This document shows, one piece after another, positions 26,987-35,505 of a stretch of DNA of 64,000 nucleotides. Positions within the stretch are counted from its first letter, which is position 1, and each line of letters starts with the position of its first letter. Under the pieces are notes generated by a model that saw nothing but the letters and a program-made list of their open reading frames with translations, was not told the DNA's origin and did not search any database. Made by a program: the position numbers and the translations under genes. The DNA is from Klebsiella pneumoniae (GTDB taxonomy: Bacteria > Pseudomonadota > Gammaproteobacteria > Pseudomonadales > UBA5518). The stretch is taken from contig CAMAXE010000010.1 in assembly GCA_945862145.1 (NCBI GenBank), positions 58,864 through 122,863 on the forward strand, in the 5' to 3' direction.

Positions 26987-27631
26987 ATGTTCGGACGCAA
27001 ACCGTTGCCCCTGCCCACCGCCGCGCAGGCCCTGCCGGGTCGCAACGAGGCCATGGCTGTGCCATCCCGTCATCTCCTGACGGGGAATTCGCTCGCGGCG
27101 CCCTTCGCGCCGGGCCTGCAGATCGCCGTGTTTGCGATGGGCTGCTTTTGGGGCGCCGAGCGGCGTTTCTGGCAGCAGCCGGGGGTATGGTCTTCCGCCG
27201 TTGGTTATGTGGCAGGTAGCACGCCCAACCCGACCTACCAGGAGGTGTGCAGTGGCATGACCGGCCACACGGAGGCCGTGCTCGTGGTGTTTGATCCCGC
27301 CCAAACGAGTTATCCGGCCCTGCTAAAGGTTTTCTGGGAGAGCCATGACCCCACTCAGGGCATGCGTCAGGGGAATGATGTGGGCACCCAGTACCGCTCC
27401 GGGATCTATACCGGCAGCGAGCAGCAGTGCGAACTTGCCGAGGCGAGTCGGGCGAGTTTCGGGAAGGCCCTGGCGGCGGCGGGCCACGGTCCGATCACTA
27501 CCGAGATCCGCGAGGTGGGCGTTTTTTATTATGCCGAGGAGTATCACCAGCAGTACCTTGCGAAGAATCCGGGCGGCTACTGCGGACTCGCCGGTACCGG
27601 TGTCAGCTGCCCCGCCGGGATGACACCCTGA
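26987..27631 (+). CDS. msrA: Peptide-methionine (S)-S-oxide reductase
   Basis: This 214-residue enzyme reduces S-epimers of methionine sulfoxide in proteins. The catalytic motif [13 protein letters not shown] lies near residue 50 with Cys in [44 protein letters not shown] and EEYHQQYL are family-defining, and [13 protein letters not shown] carries the recycling cysteines. The roughly 40-residue N-terminal extension matches the long E. coli-type MsrA. AGGAG sits upstream of the ATG. It ends 88 bases before guaB and should be separately transcribed, since guaB has its own promoter. Confidence 0.95.
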   Translation: MFGRKPLPLPTAAQALPGRNEAMAVPSRHLLTGNSLAAPFAPGLQIAVFAMGCFWGAERRFWQQPGVWSSAVGYVAGSTPNPTYQEVCSGMTGHTEAVLVVFDPAQTSYPALLKVFWESHDPTQGMRQGNDVGTQYRSGIYTGSEQQCELAEASRASFGKALAAAGHGPITTEIREVGVFYYAEEYHQQYLAKNPGGYCGLAGTGVSCPAGMTP

Positions 27632-27651
27632 AATTTCACGGGTCTTTCGCG

Positions 27652-27680
27652 TTTACCCACATGGGCGTGGCCTTTATACT
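27652..27680 (+). promoter_or_regulatory. Sigma-70 promoter of guaB
   Basis: TTTACC at 27652-27657 and TATACT at 27675-27680 are separated by exactly 17 bases, 38 bases before the guaB start. The -10 differs from consensus at one position. Confidence 0.7.
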
Positions 27681-27718
27681 TCAAAGCTTGTTTCCAGACA
27701 GGCCCGAGTGGAGTCACC

Positions 27719-29185
27719 ATGCTGCGGTTGCTGGAAGAAGCACTGACTTTCGATGACGTCCTGCTCATGCCCGGTGAGTCTGAGGTCGTAGCCAAGGACG
27801 TCACCCTGATCACGCGCGTCTCGCGCGATATTTCCCTCAACATTCCCCTCATGTCCGCTGCCATGGACACCGTGACGGAGTCTGCGCTGGCCATCGCCAT
27901 CGCGCAGGAAGGCGGCATCGGCATTGTCCACAAAAACCTGAGCCCCGAGCAGCAGGCAGAGCAGGTGCGCTCGGTCAAGCGCTATGAAAGCGGCGTGGTT
28001 CGCGAGCCCATCACCATTGCCTCCACCCAGACGGTGCGTCAGCTGATCGCACTCACCAGTGCCAATCGGTTCTCGGGTGTGCCGGTACAGAACAACAAGA
28101 AGGAACTCGTCGGCATCGTCACCAACCGTGACGTGCGCTTCGCCGAGGACCTCGAGGCCCCGGTCTCCTCGATCATGACGCGCCGTCGCGAACTGGTGAC
28201 GGTGCGGGAGGGCACGTCGCTCGACGCGGTCAAGCAGCTCATGCACCGCCACCGCATCGAGAAGGTGCTGGTAGTTGATGACGCGTTTCGCCTGACGGGC
28301 CTTATCACCGCCAAGGATATTTTCAAGGCCGAGCGCTACCCGAACGCCTGCAAGGACGCCGACGGCCGCCTGCGGGTCGGGGCTGCCGTGGGCATCTGCA
28401 CCGGCACCGACCCACGGGTGCTGCGTCTTATCGAGGCCGGCGTCGATGTGCTGGTGGTCGATACCGCTCATGGGCACTCGAAGAACGTGTTCAATACGGT
28501 GCGCAGCATCAAGCAGGAGCATCCGGGCGTGCAGGTGATCGCGGGCAACATCGCCACCGCCGATGCTGCAAAGTACCTGCTCGACGCCGGCGTGGACGGC
28601 GTGAAAGTGGGCATTGGCCCCGGCTCGATCTGTACCACCCGCATCGTGACGGGTATCGGTGTGCCGCAGATTTCCGCGGTGGCCAACGTGGCCCGCGCGC
28701 TGGAGGGCACGGGCGTGCCCGTGATCGCCGATGGCGGTGTGCGCTTCTCGGGTGATGTTGCCAAGGCGATTGCCGCAGGCGCTCACGTGGTGATGGTGGG
28801 CAGCATGCTCGCCGGCACCGAGGAAGCCCCCGGCGAGATCGAGCTCTATCAGGGTCGCAGCTACAAGGCCTATCGCGGCATGGGCTCGTTGGGTGCCATG
28901 GCCAAGGGCTCCTCGGACCGATATTTCCAGAATGCCGCCGATGGCCTCGAGAAGCTCGTGCCCGAGGGTATCGAGGGGCGCGTGCCCTACAAGGGGCCGC
29001 TCTCGGCGATCGTGCACCAGTTGATGGGCGGCCTGCGTGCCGCGATGGGCTACACCGGCAGCCCCGACATCGACACCATGCGCACGCGTCCGCAGTTCGT
29101 GCGCATCACCACTGCGGGTGTCAACGAGAGCCATGTGCATGATGTAAGCATCACCAAGGAAGCGCCCAACTATCCGGTGCGCTGA
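27719..29185 (+). CDS. guaB: IMP dehydrogenase
   Basis: This 488-residue enzyme oxidises IMP to XMP, the first committed step to guanine nucleotides. The barrel opens with [15 protein letters not shown]; a CBS pair occupies about residues 95-205 ([24 protein letters not shown]); the catalytic Cys loop [11 protein letters not shown] lies near 300 and [10 protein letters not shown] near 385; the C-terminus [11 protein letters not shown] is typical. GGAG precedes the ATG. It forms the guaBA operon with guaA 80 bases later. Confidence 0.97.
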   Translation: MLRLLEEALTFDDVLLMPGESEVVAKDVTLITRVSRDISLNIPLMSAAMDTVTESALAIAIAQEGGIGIVHKNLSPEQQAEQVRSVKRYESGVVREPITIASTQTVRQLIALTSANRFSGVPVQNNKKELVGIVTNRDVRFAEDLEAPVSSIMTRRRELVTVREGTSLDAVKQLMHRHRIEKVLVVDDAFRLTGLITAKDIFKAERYPNACKDADGRLRVGAAVGICTGTDPRVLRLIEAGVDVLVVDTAHGHSKNVFNTVRSIKQEHPGVQVIAGNIATADAAKYLLDAGVDGVKVGIGPGSICTTRIVTGIGVPQISAVANVARALEGTGVPVIADGGVRFSGDVAKAIAAGAHVVMVGSMLAGTEEAPGEIELYQGRSYKAYRGMGSLGAMAKGSSDRYFQNAADGLEKLVPEGIEGRVPYKGPLSAIVHQLMGGLRAAMGYTGSPDIDTMRTRPQFVRITTAGVNESHVHDVSITKEAPNYPVR

Positions 29186-29216
29186 TGGCGCGATGGGGGC
29201 AGGTCACACGGTCTTT

Positions 29217-29241
29217 GCGCGGGGCTCCAGAAGCCCCGCGC
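29217..29241 (+). promoter_or_regulatory. Hairpin between guaB and guaA
   Basis: GCGCGGGGCT (29217-29226) pairs perfectly with AGCCCCGCGC (29232-29241) across a five-base loop. Only a short T tract follows, so partial termination or mRNA stabilisation is more likely than full termination. Confidence 0.55.
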
Positions 29242-29265
29242 GCGTTTCAGGAGGAGTCAAACAGC

Positions 29266-30843
29266 ATGTCGGGCGACATCCACGCCGAACGGATACTGAT
29301 TCTTGATTTCGGCTCGCAATACACCCAGCTGATCGCGCGCCGGGTACGTGAGCTCGGGGTCTATTGCGAGATCATGAGCTGGCGTTCCACGGCAGCCGAG
29401 CTGCGGGGCTTCGCTCCGCAGGGCGTGATTCTCTCCGGGGGGCCAGAGTCCGTGACCGGCCGCGGCGCACCGCGCATCCCCAAGGCTATCCTGTCGATGG
29501 GTATGCCCATCCTCGGCATTTGCTACGGCATGCAGTCGCTCGCGGCGCAACTCGGTGGTCGTGTGGAGGGCTCGCACACCCGGGAGTTCGGCTATGCCCG
29601 GGTGCAGGTCGAGCGTGCCGGCGGCTTGCTGGAGGGCATCGCCGACCAGATCGACGAAGGTGGTCGCGCCGAACTCGATGTATGGATGAGCCACGGTGAC
29701 AAGGTGACGGTTCTGCCGCCTGGCTTCAAGGTGATGGCCAGCACGGCCAGCGCGCCGATTGCCGCGATGTGCGACGAGACGCGCCGCTTCTACGGCGTGC
29801 AGTTCCACCCGGAGGTTACGCACACGCGCCAGGGCGGCAAGCTGCTCGAGCGATTCGTGCGCGCCATCTGTGGCTGTCGGGGGCTCTGGAACGCCGGCAG
29901 CATCATTGAGGACCAGATCGCCCGCGTGCGTGCCCAGGTCGGAAATGGCCGTGTTCTGTTGGGACTCTCCGGTGGCGTGGATTCCTCCGTGGTGGCTGCA
30001 CTGCTCCACCGCGCGATTGGCCCGCAGCTCACCTGCGTGTTCGTCGATACGGGGCTGCTGCGCCAGGACGAAGGCGACGACGTGATGGAGATGTTTGCGC
30101 GCAACATGGGCGTGCGCGTGATCCGGGTGAATGCAGGGCGCGAGTTCCTGCGCAACCTGAAGGGCGTGGCCGATCCCGAGCGCAAGCGAAAGATTATCGG
30201 CCGTACTTTCATCGAGATCTTCGACCGCCAGGCGGCGCGGATCTGCGGCGTGAAATGGCTCGCCCAGGGCACCATATATCCTGACGTGATCGAGTCCGCC
30301 GCCTCGAAGCACGGGCATGCGCACGTCATCAAGTCACACCACAACGTGGGCGGACTGCCCAAGCGCATGAAGCTCTCGGTGCTGGAGCCCCTGCGTGAGC
30401 TCTTCAAGGACGAGGTGCGACGCATCGGCGCCGAGCTCGGCCTGCCGCATGACATGGTCTATCGCCACCCCTTCCCGGGTCCGGGCCTTGGCGTGCGCAT
30501 CCTGGGCGAGGTCAAAAAATCCCATGCCGACGTGCTGCGTCGCGCGGATGCGATTTTCATCGAGGAGCTGCGTGCCGCCGGTTGGTACGAAAAGGTGAGC
30601 CAGGCCTTTGCCGTGTTCCTGCCGGTTAAGAGCGTGGGCGTCACGGGCGACGGCCGTCGCTACGCGTGGGTGATCGCGTTGCGAGCGGTGGAGACCATCG
30701 ATTTCATGACTGCACGCTGGGCCGAACTGCCTTACGCGCTGCTGGAGACGGTCTCGCGCCGCATCATCAACGAGTGCGAGCAGGTCTCGCGGGTGACCTA
30801 CGACATCTCGAGCAAGCCGCCGGCAACGATCGAGTGGGACTGA
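29266..30843 (+). CDS. guaA: GMP synthase (glutamine-hydrolysing)
   Basis: This 525-residue enzyme converts XMP to GMP. The glutaminase domain has [14 protein letters not shown] at the start, GICYGMQ with the nucleophile Cys near 87, and [10 protein letters not shown] with the catalytic His; the ATP pyrophosphatase domain has [17 protein letters not shown] near 235; the dimerisation domain ends KPPATIEWD. The ATG at 29266 follows AGGAGG. The sequence appears intact and conserved. It closes the guaBA operon. Confidence 0.97.
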   Translation: MSGDIHAERILILDFGSQYTQLIARRVRELGVYCEIMSWRSTAAELRGFAPQGVILSGGPESVTGRGAPRIPKAILSMGMPILGICYGMQSLAAQLGGRVEGSHTREFGYARVQVERAGGLLEGIADQIDEGGRAELDVWMSHGDKVTVLPPGFKVMASTASAPIAAMCDETRRFYGVQFHPEVTHTRQGGKLLERFVRAICGCRGLWNAGSIIEDQIARVRAQVGNGRVLLGLSGGVDSSVVAALLHRAIGPQLTCVFVDTGLLRQDEGDDVMEMFARNMGVRVIRVNAGREFLRNLKGVADPERKRKIIGRTFIEIFDRQAARICGVKWLAQGTIYPDVIESAASKHGHAHVIKSHHNVGGLPKRMKLSVLEPLRELFKDEVRRIGAELGLPHDMVYRHPFPGPGLGVRILGEVKKSHADVLRRADAIFIEELRAAGWYEKVSQAFAVFLPVKSVGVTGDGRRYAWVIALRAVETIDFMTARWAELPYALLETVSRRIINECEQVSRVTYDISSKPPATIEWD

Positions 30844-30848
30844 GGGCG

Positions 30849-30870
30849 TTATTTGCTGTACAGCAAATAA
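30849..30870. repeat. 22-base perfect palindrome after guaA
   Basis: Bases 30849-30870 read identically on both strands, centred on TTGCTGTACAGCAA. It lies 5 bases after the guaA stop and about 140 bases before higB. No T run follows, so it is not a normal terminator; an operator for a dimeric regulator such as HigA is a possible reading. Confidence 0.6.
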
Positions 30871-31006
30871 AGCGGATTTCCTGAATTTTGTCGGCAGATC
30901 GTATGCCGGGACACGCCTTAGCGGGTTAGCGCATTGCGCCGAGTCTGCGCGAGGAGCCATGTAACTGCGGTTGATATCACTCCCAAAATGGGAGAAACTG
31001 GATCGA

Positions 31007-31315
31007 ATGAGGGTCATCGCCAAGAATAGTTTGAAGAACTTTTGGGACCGACCCGGCTGCGGTGATGCGCGCGGCCCGCTGCACAGTTGGTACGACGAGG
31101 CCGTCAAGGCGACTTGGGCGTCCCCGCAGGACGTCAAGGACCAGTACGCCAACGCCAGCATCTGCGCCAGCAACCGCGTGGTATTCAACATCGGCGGCAA
31201 CAAGTATCGGCTGGTGGTGGAAATGCAGTACCGCGCGGGTATTGCCTGGGTGAAATTTGTCGGCACCCATGGCCAGTGCGACCGCATCAATGTGGAGAAC
31301 GTCAATGACTATTAG
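31007..31315 (+). CDS. higB: HigB-type mRNA interferase toxin
   Basis: This 102-residue basic protein of the HigB branch of the RelE superfamily cleaves mRNA on the ribosome. MRVIAKNSLKNFWDRPGC at the start, an LHSWYDEAVKATW helix, the NRVVFNIGGNKYRLVVEMQY strands and the YRAGIAWVKFVGTHGQCDRI end are the HigB family pattern. The ATG at 31007 is chosen because it gives this conserved N-terminus. The toxin gene precedes the antitoxin gene, the HigBA order, and they overlap by 11 bases. The upstream 160 bases hold a perfect palindrome. Confidence 0.85.
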   Translation: MRVIAKNSLKNFWDRPGCGDARGPLHSWYDEAVKATWASPQDVKDQYANASICASNRVVFNIGGNKYRLVVEMQYRAGIAWVKFVGTHGQCDRINVENVNDY

Positions 31316-31664
31316 GCCGATCCGAAACGACGACGACTTAAAGGCGGTCTTCCGCCGGCTCGAATCCATCTTCCAGGCCGAAGAGCAGACCCCGGAGGCC
31401 GATGAGCGTGACGTGCTGGTGACGCTCGTCGAGGTCTACGAGAACAAGCACTACGACTTCGGCCCGGCCGACCCCGTCGAGGCCATCAAGTTCCGGATGG
31501 AGCAACAGGGCCTGACGGCGCGCGACCTGGAGCCTTTCATCGGGCCGAGCGGCCGGGTGTCTGAAGTACTCAATCGCAAGCGCCGTTTGAGCCTGCGCAT
31601 GGTCAAGAGCCTGCATGACGGACTGAAGATTCCCTACGAGAGTCTGCTGGCGGAGGTCCCTTGA
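31305..31664 (+). CDS. higA: HigA-type antitoxin (XRE family)
   Basis: This 119-residue protein should bind and neutralise HigB and repress the operon. The N-terminal half (RNDDDLKAVFRRLESIFQAE) is the acidic dimer/toxin-binding region of the long HigA type; the C-terminal half is a helix-turn-helix (IKFRMEQQGLTARDLEPFIG then SGRVSEVLNRKRRLSLRMVK). Translation is coupled to higB by an 11-base overlap. It is followed 3 bases later by a DUF429-like gene, so the operon appears to have three members. Confidence 0.87.
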   Translation: MTIRPIRNDDDLKAVFRRLESIFQAEEQTPEADERDVLVTLVEVYENKHYDFGPADPVEAIKFRMEQQGLTARDLEPFIGPSGRVSEVLNRKRRLSLRMVKSLHDGLKIPYESLLAEVP

Positions 31665-31667
31665 TCG

Positions 31668-32411
31668 ATGAGGAACCACTTTGCTGATCAGCCGACTTCA
31701 TGGCCTCGCGCCATGGCGCTCGATCCGGGTGACTTGCAGGGGCTGCACCGCGTCGGCACGATCGACACGCTGACGGCGCGTGATTTCGACGACACCTGCA
31801 TCGCGCCTTCGAGGACCCCGGCCTTCACCCGCTACATCGGCATCGACCACGGATTTTCGTTTCCGCTGCGCTATTTCGAAGTGCACCAACTGGAGCCTGC
31901 CTGGCCCACGTTCCTGGAGGACTTTCAGCGCCACTGGCCAACGGATGCCGAGCACACCTATGTCAATTTCGTGCGCGACGGTCTGGCTGGCAACGGCGCA
32001 GCGCGCGCCGGCAACACCCGCTGGCGCCGGATGACCGAGCAACGAGCCGGCTCGGCCAAGTCGGTGTTCCATTTCGACGTCCAGGGCTCAGTGGCCAAGT
32101 CGACCCATGCCGGCATTCCCTGGCTGCTGTACCTGCGCAGGCAACTCGGCAGCCGCCTGCATTTCTGGCCGTTCGATGGTTGGTCAGTCCCTGCCGGCAA
32201 ATCTGCCGTCGTTGAGGTCTACCCGTCGCTCTGGAAGCACGCCTTCCCCGCCAATGACCGCACGCCCGACCAGCACGACGCGTTTGCCGTGGCCTCGTGG
32301 ATCAGTGAAGCCGACCGGTCTGGCCAGCTCGAGCGGTTTCTGCAACCGCACCTGACGTTGCCGGAGCGCATGGTGGCCGGTGTGGAGGGCTGGATCCTGG
32401 GCGTCGGGTGA
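31668..32411 (+). CDS. DUF429-like predicted nuclease-fold protein, third gene of the HigBA operon
   Basis: This 247-residue protein begins 3 bases after higA with GGAGG upstream. YIGIDHGFSFPLRYFE near residue 57 puts an Asp where RNase H-fold domains of DUF429 carry the first metal ligand; STHAGIPWLLYLRRQ, AVVEVYPSLWKHAF and a late DQHDAFAVASWI supply the acidic and His positions in DUF429 order. The family call is by motif order only. The first 50 residues (MRNHFADQPTSWPRAMALDP) are less conserved-looking, so the true start could be later. Function is unknown; its place in a toxin-antitoxin operon suggests a linked role. Confidence 0.5.
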   Translation: MRNHFADQPTSWPRAMALDPGDLQGLHRVGTIDTLTARDFDDTCIAPSRTPAFTRYIGIDHGFSFPLRYFEVHQLEPAWPTFLEDFQRHWPTDAEHTYVNFVRDGLAGNGAARAGNTRWRRMTEQRAGSAKSVFHFDVQGSVAKSTHAGIPWLLYLRRQLGSRLHFWPFDGWSVPAGKSAVVEVYPSLWKHAFPANDRTPDQHDAFAVASWISEADRSGQLERFLQPHLTLPERMVAGVEGWILGVG

Positions 32412-32706
32412 TCCAAGCGGAGCCAGTATCGGCACTTAATAGCCCTCGTGCAGGAGGTTCTTGCCGAGTCCCTGGCATGGTTGAGGAACCTTGGGCCGTC
32501 CTTGAGGTGTCCGACAGATTGGTCGGCTTGTGGGGCTACGACAGGATCCGAAGTTTCGCGCGGGAACGAGTTGTCGCGGTCACGCCTGCTGCAGATGTCT
32601 CGTGATCTGCGGGCGGGTGTAGCCTTGTGACGGTAAAATTAGCGGTGGAAAAACGTTTGCTGACAATGACGTATGCAATTCGATGCGGTGGGCATGTGTG
32701 GTCCTT

Positions 32707-32742
32707 GTCGAAGCTGCAATGGCGTCCATTGACAGCTTCGAC
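32707..32742. repeat. Long imperfect hairpin
   Basis: Left arm 32707-32722 pairs with 32726-32742 in 16 base pairs, interrupted by a single extra A at 32732; the loop is CGT. No T run follows on either strand. Confidence 0.7.
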
Positions 32743-32758
32743 GATGCTCGCAGGAGCC

Positions 32759-32788
32759 GATAGATGTCGATAGATGTCGATAGATCTC
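32759..32788. repeat. Three-copy 10-base tandem repeat
   Basis: GATAGATGTC occurs at 32759 and 32769, and as GATAGATCTC at 32779. It is 137 bases before the acyltransferase start. Confidence 0.7.
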
Positions 32789-32924
32789 GAAGGGTCACTT
32801 TTCAGGGAATCGCCCGGAAATCCGCGCCAAGGCTGGTGCCCGACACTTTGACGGCAAAAATGGCGGTAAAAATTGCCTCCGCCTGGCCAGTCGCGTGCTC
32901 AAGAAGCCCAGGGCGACGAAACAC

Positions 32925-34943
32925 ATGAAGTACAGACGAGAGATAGACGGCCTCAGGGCGCTTGCCTTGTTGCCGGTCATACTTTTCCACGCTGGTTTCG
33001 ACGTCTTCAGCGGCGGTTTTGTCGGTGTGGATGTGTTTTTCGTGATCAGTGGTTACCTGATTTGCACAATAATCCTCGTGGAACTGGAGCAGGGGACCTT
33101 CTCGCTTGTCGATTTCTACGAGCGACGCGCCAGACGGATTCTGCCTGCCTTGTTCCTTGTGATGCTTTTCTGCATCCCCTTCGCCTGGTTCTGGTTGCTG
33201 CCACGCGACATGAAAGACTTTTCCCAGAGCCTCATTGCGGTTTCTGCTTTCGCATCCAATTTCTTGTTCTGGAGCGAAAGTGGCTACTTTGACACCGCCG
33301 CGGAGCTGAAGCCGTTACTACACACCTGGAGTCTGGCCGTAGAGGAGCAGTTCTACATTCTGTTCCCCCCGCTTCTGATGCTCTGCTGGCGGTTTGGTCA
33401 GAGGTGGATGCTGACCGTTCTGCTAGCCATTTTTGCAGTCAGTTTGGCGGGAGCGGAGTGGGGGTCTTTTGGCAAGCCGGCCGCATCGTTTTCTCTTCTG
33501 CCAGCGCGTGCCTGGGAGTTGTTGATTGGTGCGTTTGCGGCGCTGTATTCCTCCAGAGTCGGGCGCCCTAAGGTAGGTCGAATTACGGCTGAGGCAGCAG
33601 GGTCGTCGGGCTTTGCGTTGATAGTCTGGTCGGTTTTCACTTACAGCAATACGACACCCTATCCCGGGATTTACGGTCTTGCCCCGACAGTGGGTACTGC
33701 TCTCATAATCTTGTTTGGTACGCAGCAGACGCTTATTGGAAAGTTCCTGGGTAACAGGGTTTTTGTTGGGGTAGGCTTGCTAAGTTACAGTGCATATCTC
33801 TGGCATCAGCCCTTGTTTGCCTTCGCCAGACACCGGAGCTTGAGCGAGCCAAGCTCTACTGTCTTCGCTTCTTTGTCTGGATTGAGTCTTGTGCTCGCGT
33901 ATTTCAGTTGGAAGTACGTGGAGACTCCGTTCCGTAGCAGAGCTCGCTTCAGTCGCGCCAGAATATTTGTCTTTGCCGTGGCGGGAACTGTTTTCTTTGT
34001 GGTTGTCGGATTGGTTGGCACACTCAATAACGGATTCAGACACCGTCTCCCACCGAATCTTGTCTGGCAGTCGCCACGAGAAAAAATGGAAGCGGTAGGC
34101 GACGTGTGCGATCTGAAAACTCTGGACTCTTTTCCCGGTGTCGAGACCTGCGAGTTTGGTGATCGGAACGCCGAGCACTCGGTGCTCTTGTATGGCGATT
34201 CCCACGCCGATGCCATCAGTGAGGTACTTGATACGGAGCTATCAAAGGGAAACATTAAAGGCGTCAGGATTGCACTTGATGATTGCCAGCTTGTGCCATT
34301 GATAATCGACACTAGAGACAGTATTTCCCGGCAGGCTGATTGCCTGGATAAATTTAGTAACTTGCTGCGTTATATAAATCTTTTGGACACTGACCTGATA
34401 GTTGTCAGTCGATGGACCTTCAGGCTCTATCCGATCAAAAATATGATTACCGATATGCCCTACAAGAACAGTGAGGGCGGCGTCGAAAAGGAGAGCTATC
34501 GGGAATACGCTGTAAATCACGATGGGGTTGCTGACTTCAGCGCTGAGGCCAAAAGTGATTCCTTGAAGTCATTTATTGATGGATTTCTTTCCACTGGCGT
34601 GCGGGTGTTTTTTGTTTACCCCATACCCGAGATTGGTTGGAATGTCGCTGACGCAAACTGGCTTCATTTCCAGGATAAAAAAGATGTCCTGGCTTCAGTA
34701 TCGATTCCTTACAGCGATTTTCTGGAGCGGAACAGATTCGTGACGGGCGTGTTTGACACCTTCCGTGGCAGAAAAAACTTCATCCCGGTTTCCCCTGGGG
34801 ACATATTCTGCAATTCGTTTGTGAAGGGGCGCTGTGTCGCCCAGTTTGACGCCGTCCCTTTTTACTATGACGACGACCACCTGTCGGACGAAGGGGCTCG
34901 ATATCTCGTCGATCAGCTTCTGGTGAAGATCAACGCCCGGTAG
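32925..34943 (+). CDS. OafA/YrhL-type membrane acyltransferase with C-terminal SGNH domain
   Basis: This 672-residue protein should O-acylate a surface polysaccharide, LPS or peptidoglycan. The N-terminal acyltransferase-3 domain (about 1-340) opens with YRREIDGLRALALLPVILFH, has GGFVGVDVFFVISGYLI and about ten membrane segments, and includes HTWSLAVEEQFYILFP. The periplasmic SGNH hydrolase-like domain follows: VLLYGDSHADAISEVL carries the Ser and FYYDDDHLSDEGA carries the Asp-His pair. The ATG at 32925 is chosen because it matches the family's start; a GTG at 32895 is in frame. Lower GC and codon use unlike the neighbours suggest transfer. No other polysaccharide gene is adjacent. Confidence 0.9.
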   Translation: MKYRREIDGLRALALLPVILFHAGFDVFSGGFVGVDVFFVISGYLICTIILVELEQGTFSLVDFYERRARRILPALFLVMLFCIPFAWFWLLPRDMKDFSQSLIAVSAFASNFLFWSESGYFDTAAELKPLLHTWSLAVEEQFYILFPPLLMLCWRFGQRWMLTVLLAIFAVSLAGAEWGSFGKPAASFSLLPARAWELLIGAFAALYSSRVGRPKVGRITAEAAGSSGFALIVWSVFTYSNTTPYPGIYGLAPTVGTALIILFGTQQTLIGKFLGNRVFVGVGLLSYSAYLWHQPLFAFARHRSLSEPSSTVFASLSGLSLVLAYFSWKYVETPFRSRARFSRARIFVFAVAGTVFFVVVGLVGTLNNGFRHRLPPNLVWQSPREKMEAVGDVCDLKTLDSFPGVETCEFGDRNAEHSVLLYGDSHADAISEVLDTELSKGNIKGVRIALDDCQLVPLIIDTRDSISRQADCLDKFSNLLRYINLLDTDLIVVSRWTFRLYPIKNMITDMPYKNSEGGVEKESYREYAVNHDGVADFSAEAKSDSLKSFIDGFLSTGVRVFFVYPIPEIGWNVADANWLHFQDKKDVLASVSIPYSDFLERNRFVTGVFDTFRGRKNFIPVSPGDIFCNSFVKGRCVAQFDAVPFYYDDDHLSDEGARYLVDQLLVKINAR

Positions 34944-34955
34944 CTTTTGGCTGCT

Positions 34956-35030
34956 GGCAGGCGCAGCGCCCACTGCAAACAAACATCGCTGATGCCCGAG
35001 TGCGATCGCTCGGGCTGAACAGCGCCTGCC
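34956..35030. repeat. Nested inverted repeats between convergent genes
   Basis: GGCAGGCGC (34956-34964) pairs with GCGCCTGCC (35022-35030), and inside them GCCCGAG (34994-35000) pairs with CTCGGGC (35009-35015). The structure lies between the ends of the acyltransferase and haem-protein genes and may act as a two-sided stop or 3'-end stabiliser, although no T run is present. Confidence 0.5.
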
Positions 35031-35091
35031 TGGACCAGTGCGGTGTAGCCCTCCCCCTCGCCACACCCGTGTGCGGCGGGAGACGCGTAGT

Positions 35092-35346
35092 TTATTTCCA
35101 GTAGTTGTTCGCCGCGGCGATCGTCGCAAACTCCAGTGCCACCGTCTGACCGACCGCAATCAGCATGGAGGCATCCTCCGCGTATACGGATCGCAGGCGG
35201 TCTCGCACAGCGGCATCGGTTTGCGTGGCTTTCATGATCAGTCGCGCCATTTTCACGGCGAGTTGACGGCCTTCCTCGGGTGTCTTGGTGATCAGAGTGT
35301 TACCGGGAACCAAGTTGACGACTGCGGGACTCTCTGTTGGGTTCAT
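35092..35346 (-). CDS. Hexameric tyrosine-coordinated haem protein (HTHP family)
   Basis: This 84-residue protein starts at ATG 35346 after GGGAGA. TPEEGRQLAVKMARLIMKAT, then VRDRLRSVYAEDASMLIAVG and FATIAAANNYWK at the C-terminus match the HTHP family, first described in a marine roseobacter: small helical subunits that form a hexamer with each haem bound through a Tyr. The Tyr in SVYAED (residue 55) is the expected ligand. Described members show peroxidase and weak catalase activity. No signal peptide is present. The gene is alone, convergent with the acyltransferase. Confidence 0.8.
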   Translation of the reverse strand: MNPTESPAVVNLVPGNTLITKTPEEGRQLAVKMARLIMKATQTDAAVRDRLRSVYAEDASMLIAVGQTVALEFATIAAANNYWK

Positions 35347-35505
35347 GTAAATCTCCCGTTGGCGGATGGTGTTCGGGCCTCGCTGCGGCGTCCCGGGCAT
35401 CAGGCTGCTATGGCCGTTGGCCCGCTGCAGTCGTCTCCGGTCTTTAACGCCAATTGCAGGATACTCGAATTCATTCTCCGCGCATGCCCGGGTGCTTTCA
35501 GGGGG

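Larger units (their letters stand above)
32412..32924. other. Gene-free 513-base segment with hairpin and tandem repeat
   Basis: No coding region is convincing. At 32707-32742 two arms (GTCGAAGCTGCAATGG and its complement) form a 16-bp stem with one bulged A and a CGT loop. At 32759-32788 the 10-mer GATAGATGTC is repeated three times, the last with one change. Local GC is lower than in the flanks. Confidence 0.55.

Noticed and set aside
30849..30870. The palindrome as a LexA box
   Set aside because: It contains CTGTACAG with no eight-base spacer between CTGT and ACAG, unlike a LexA site.
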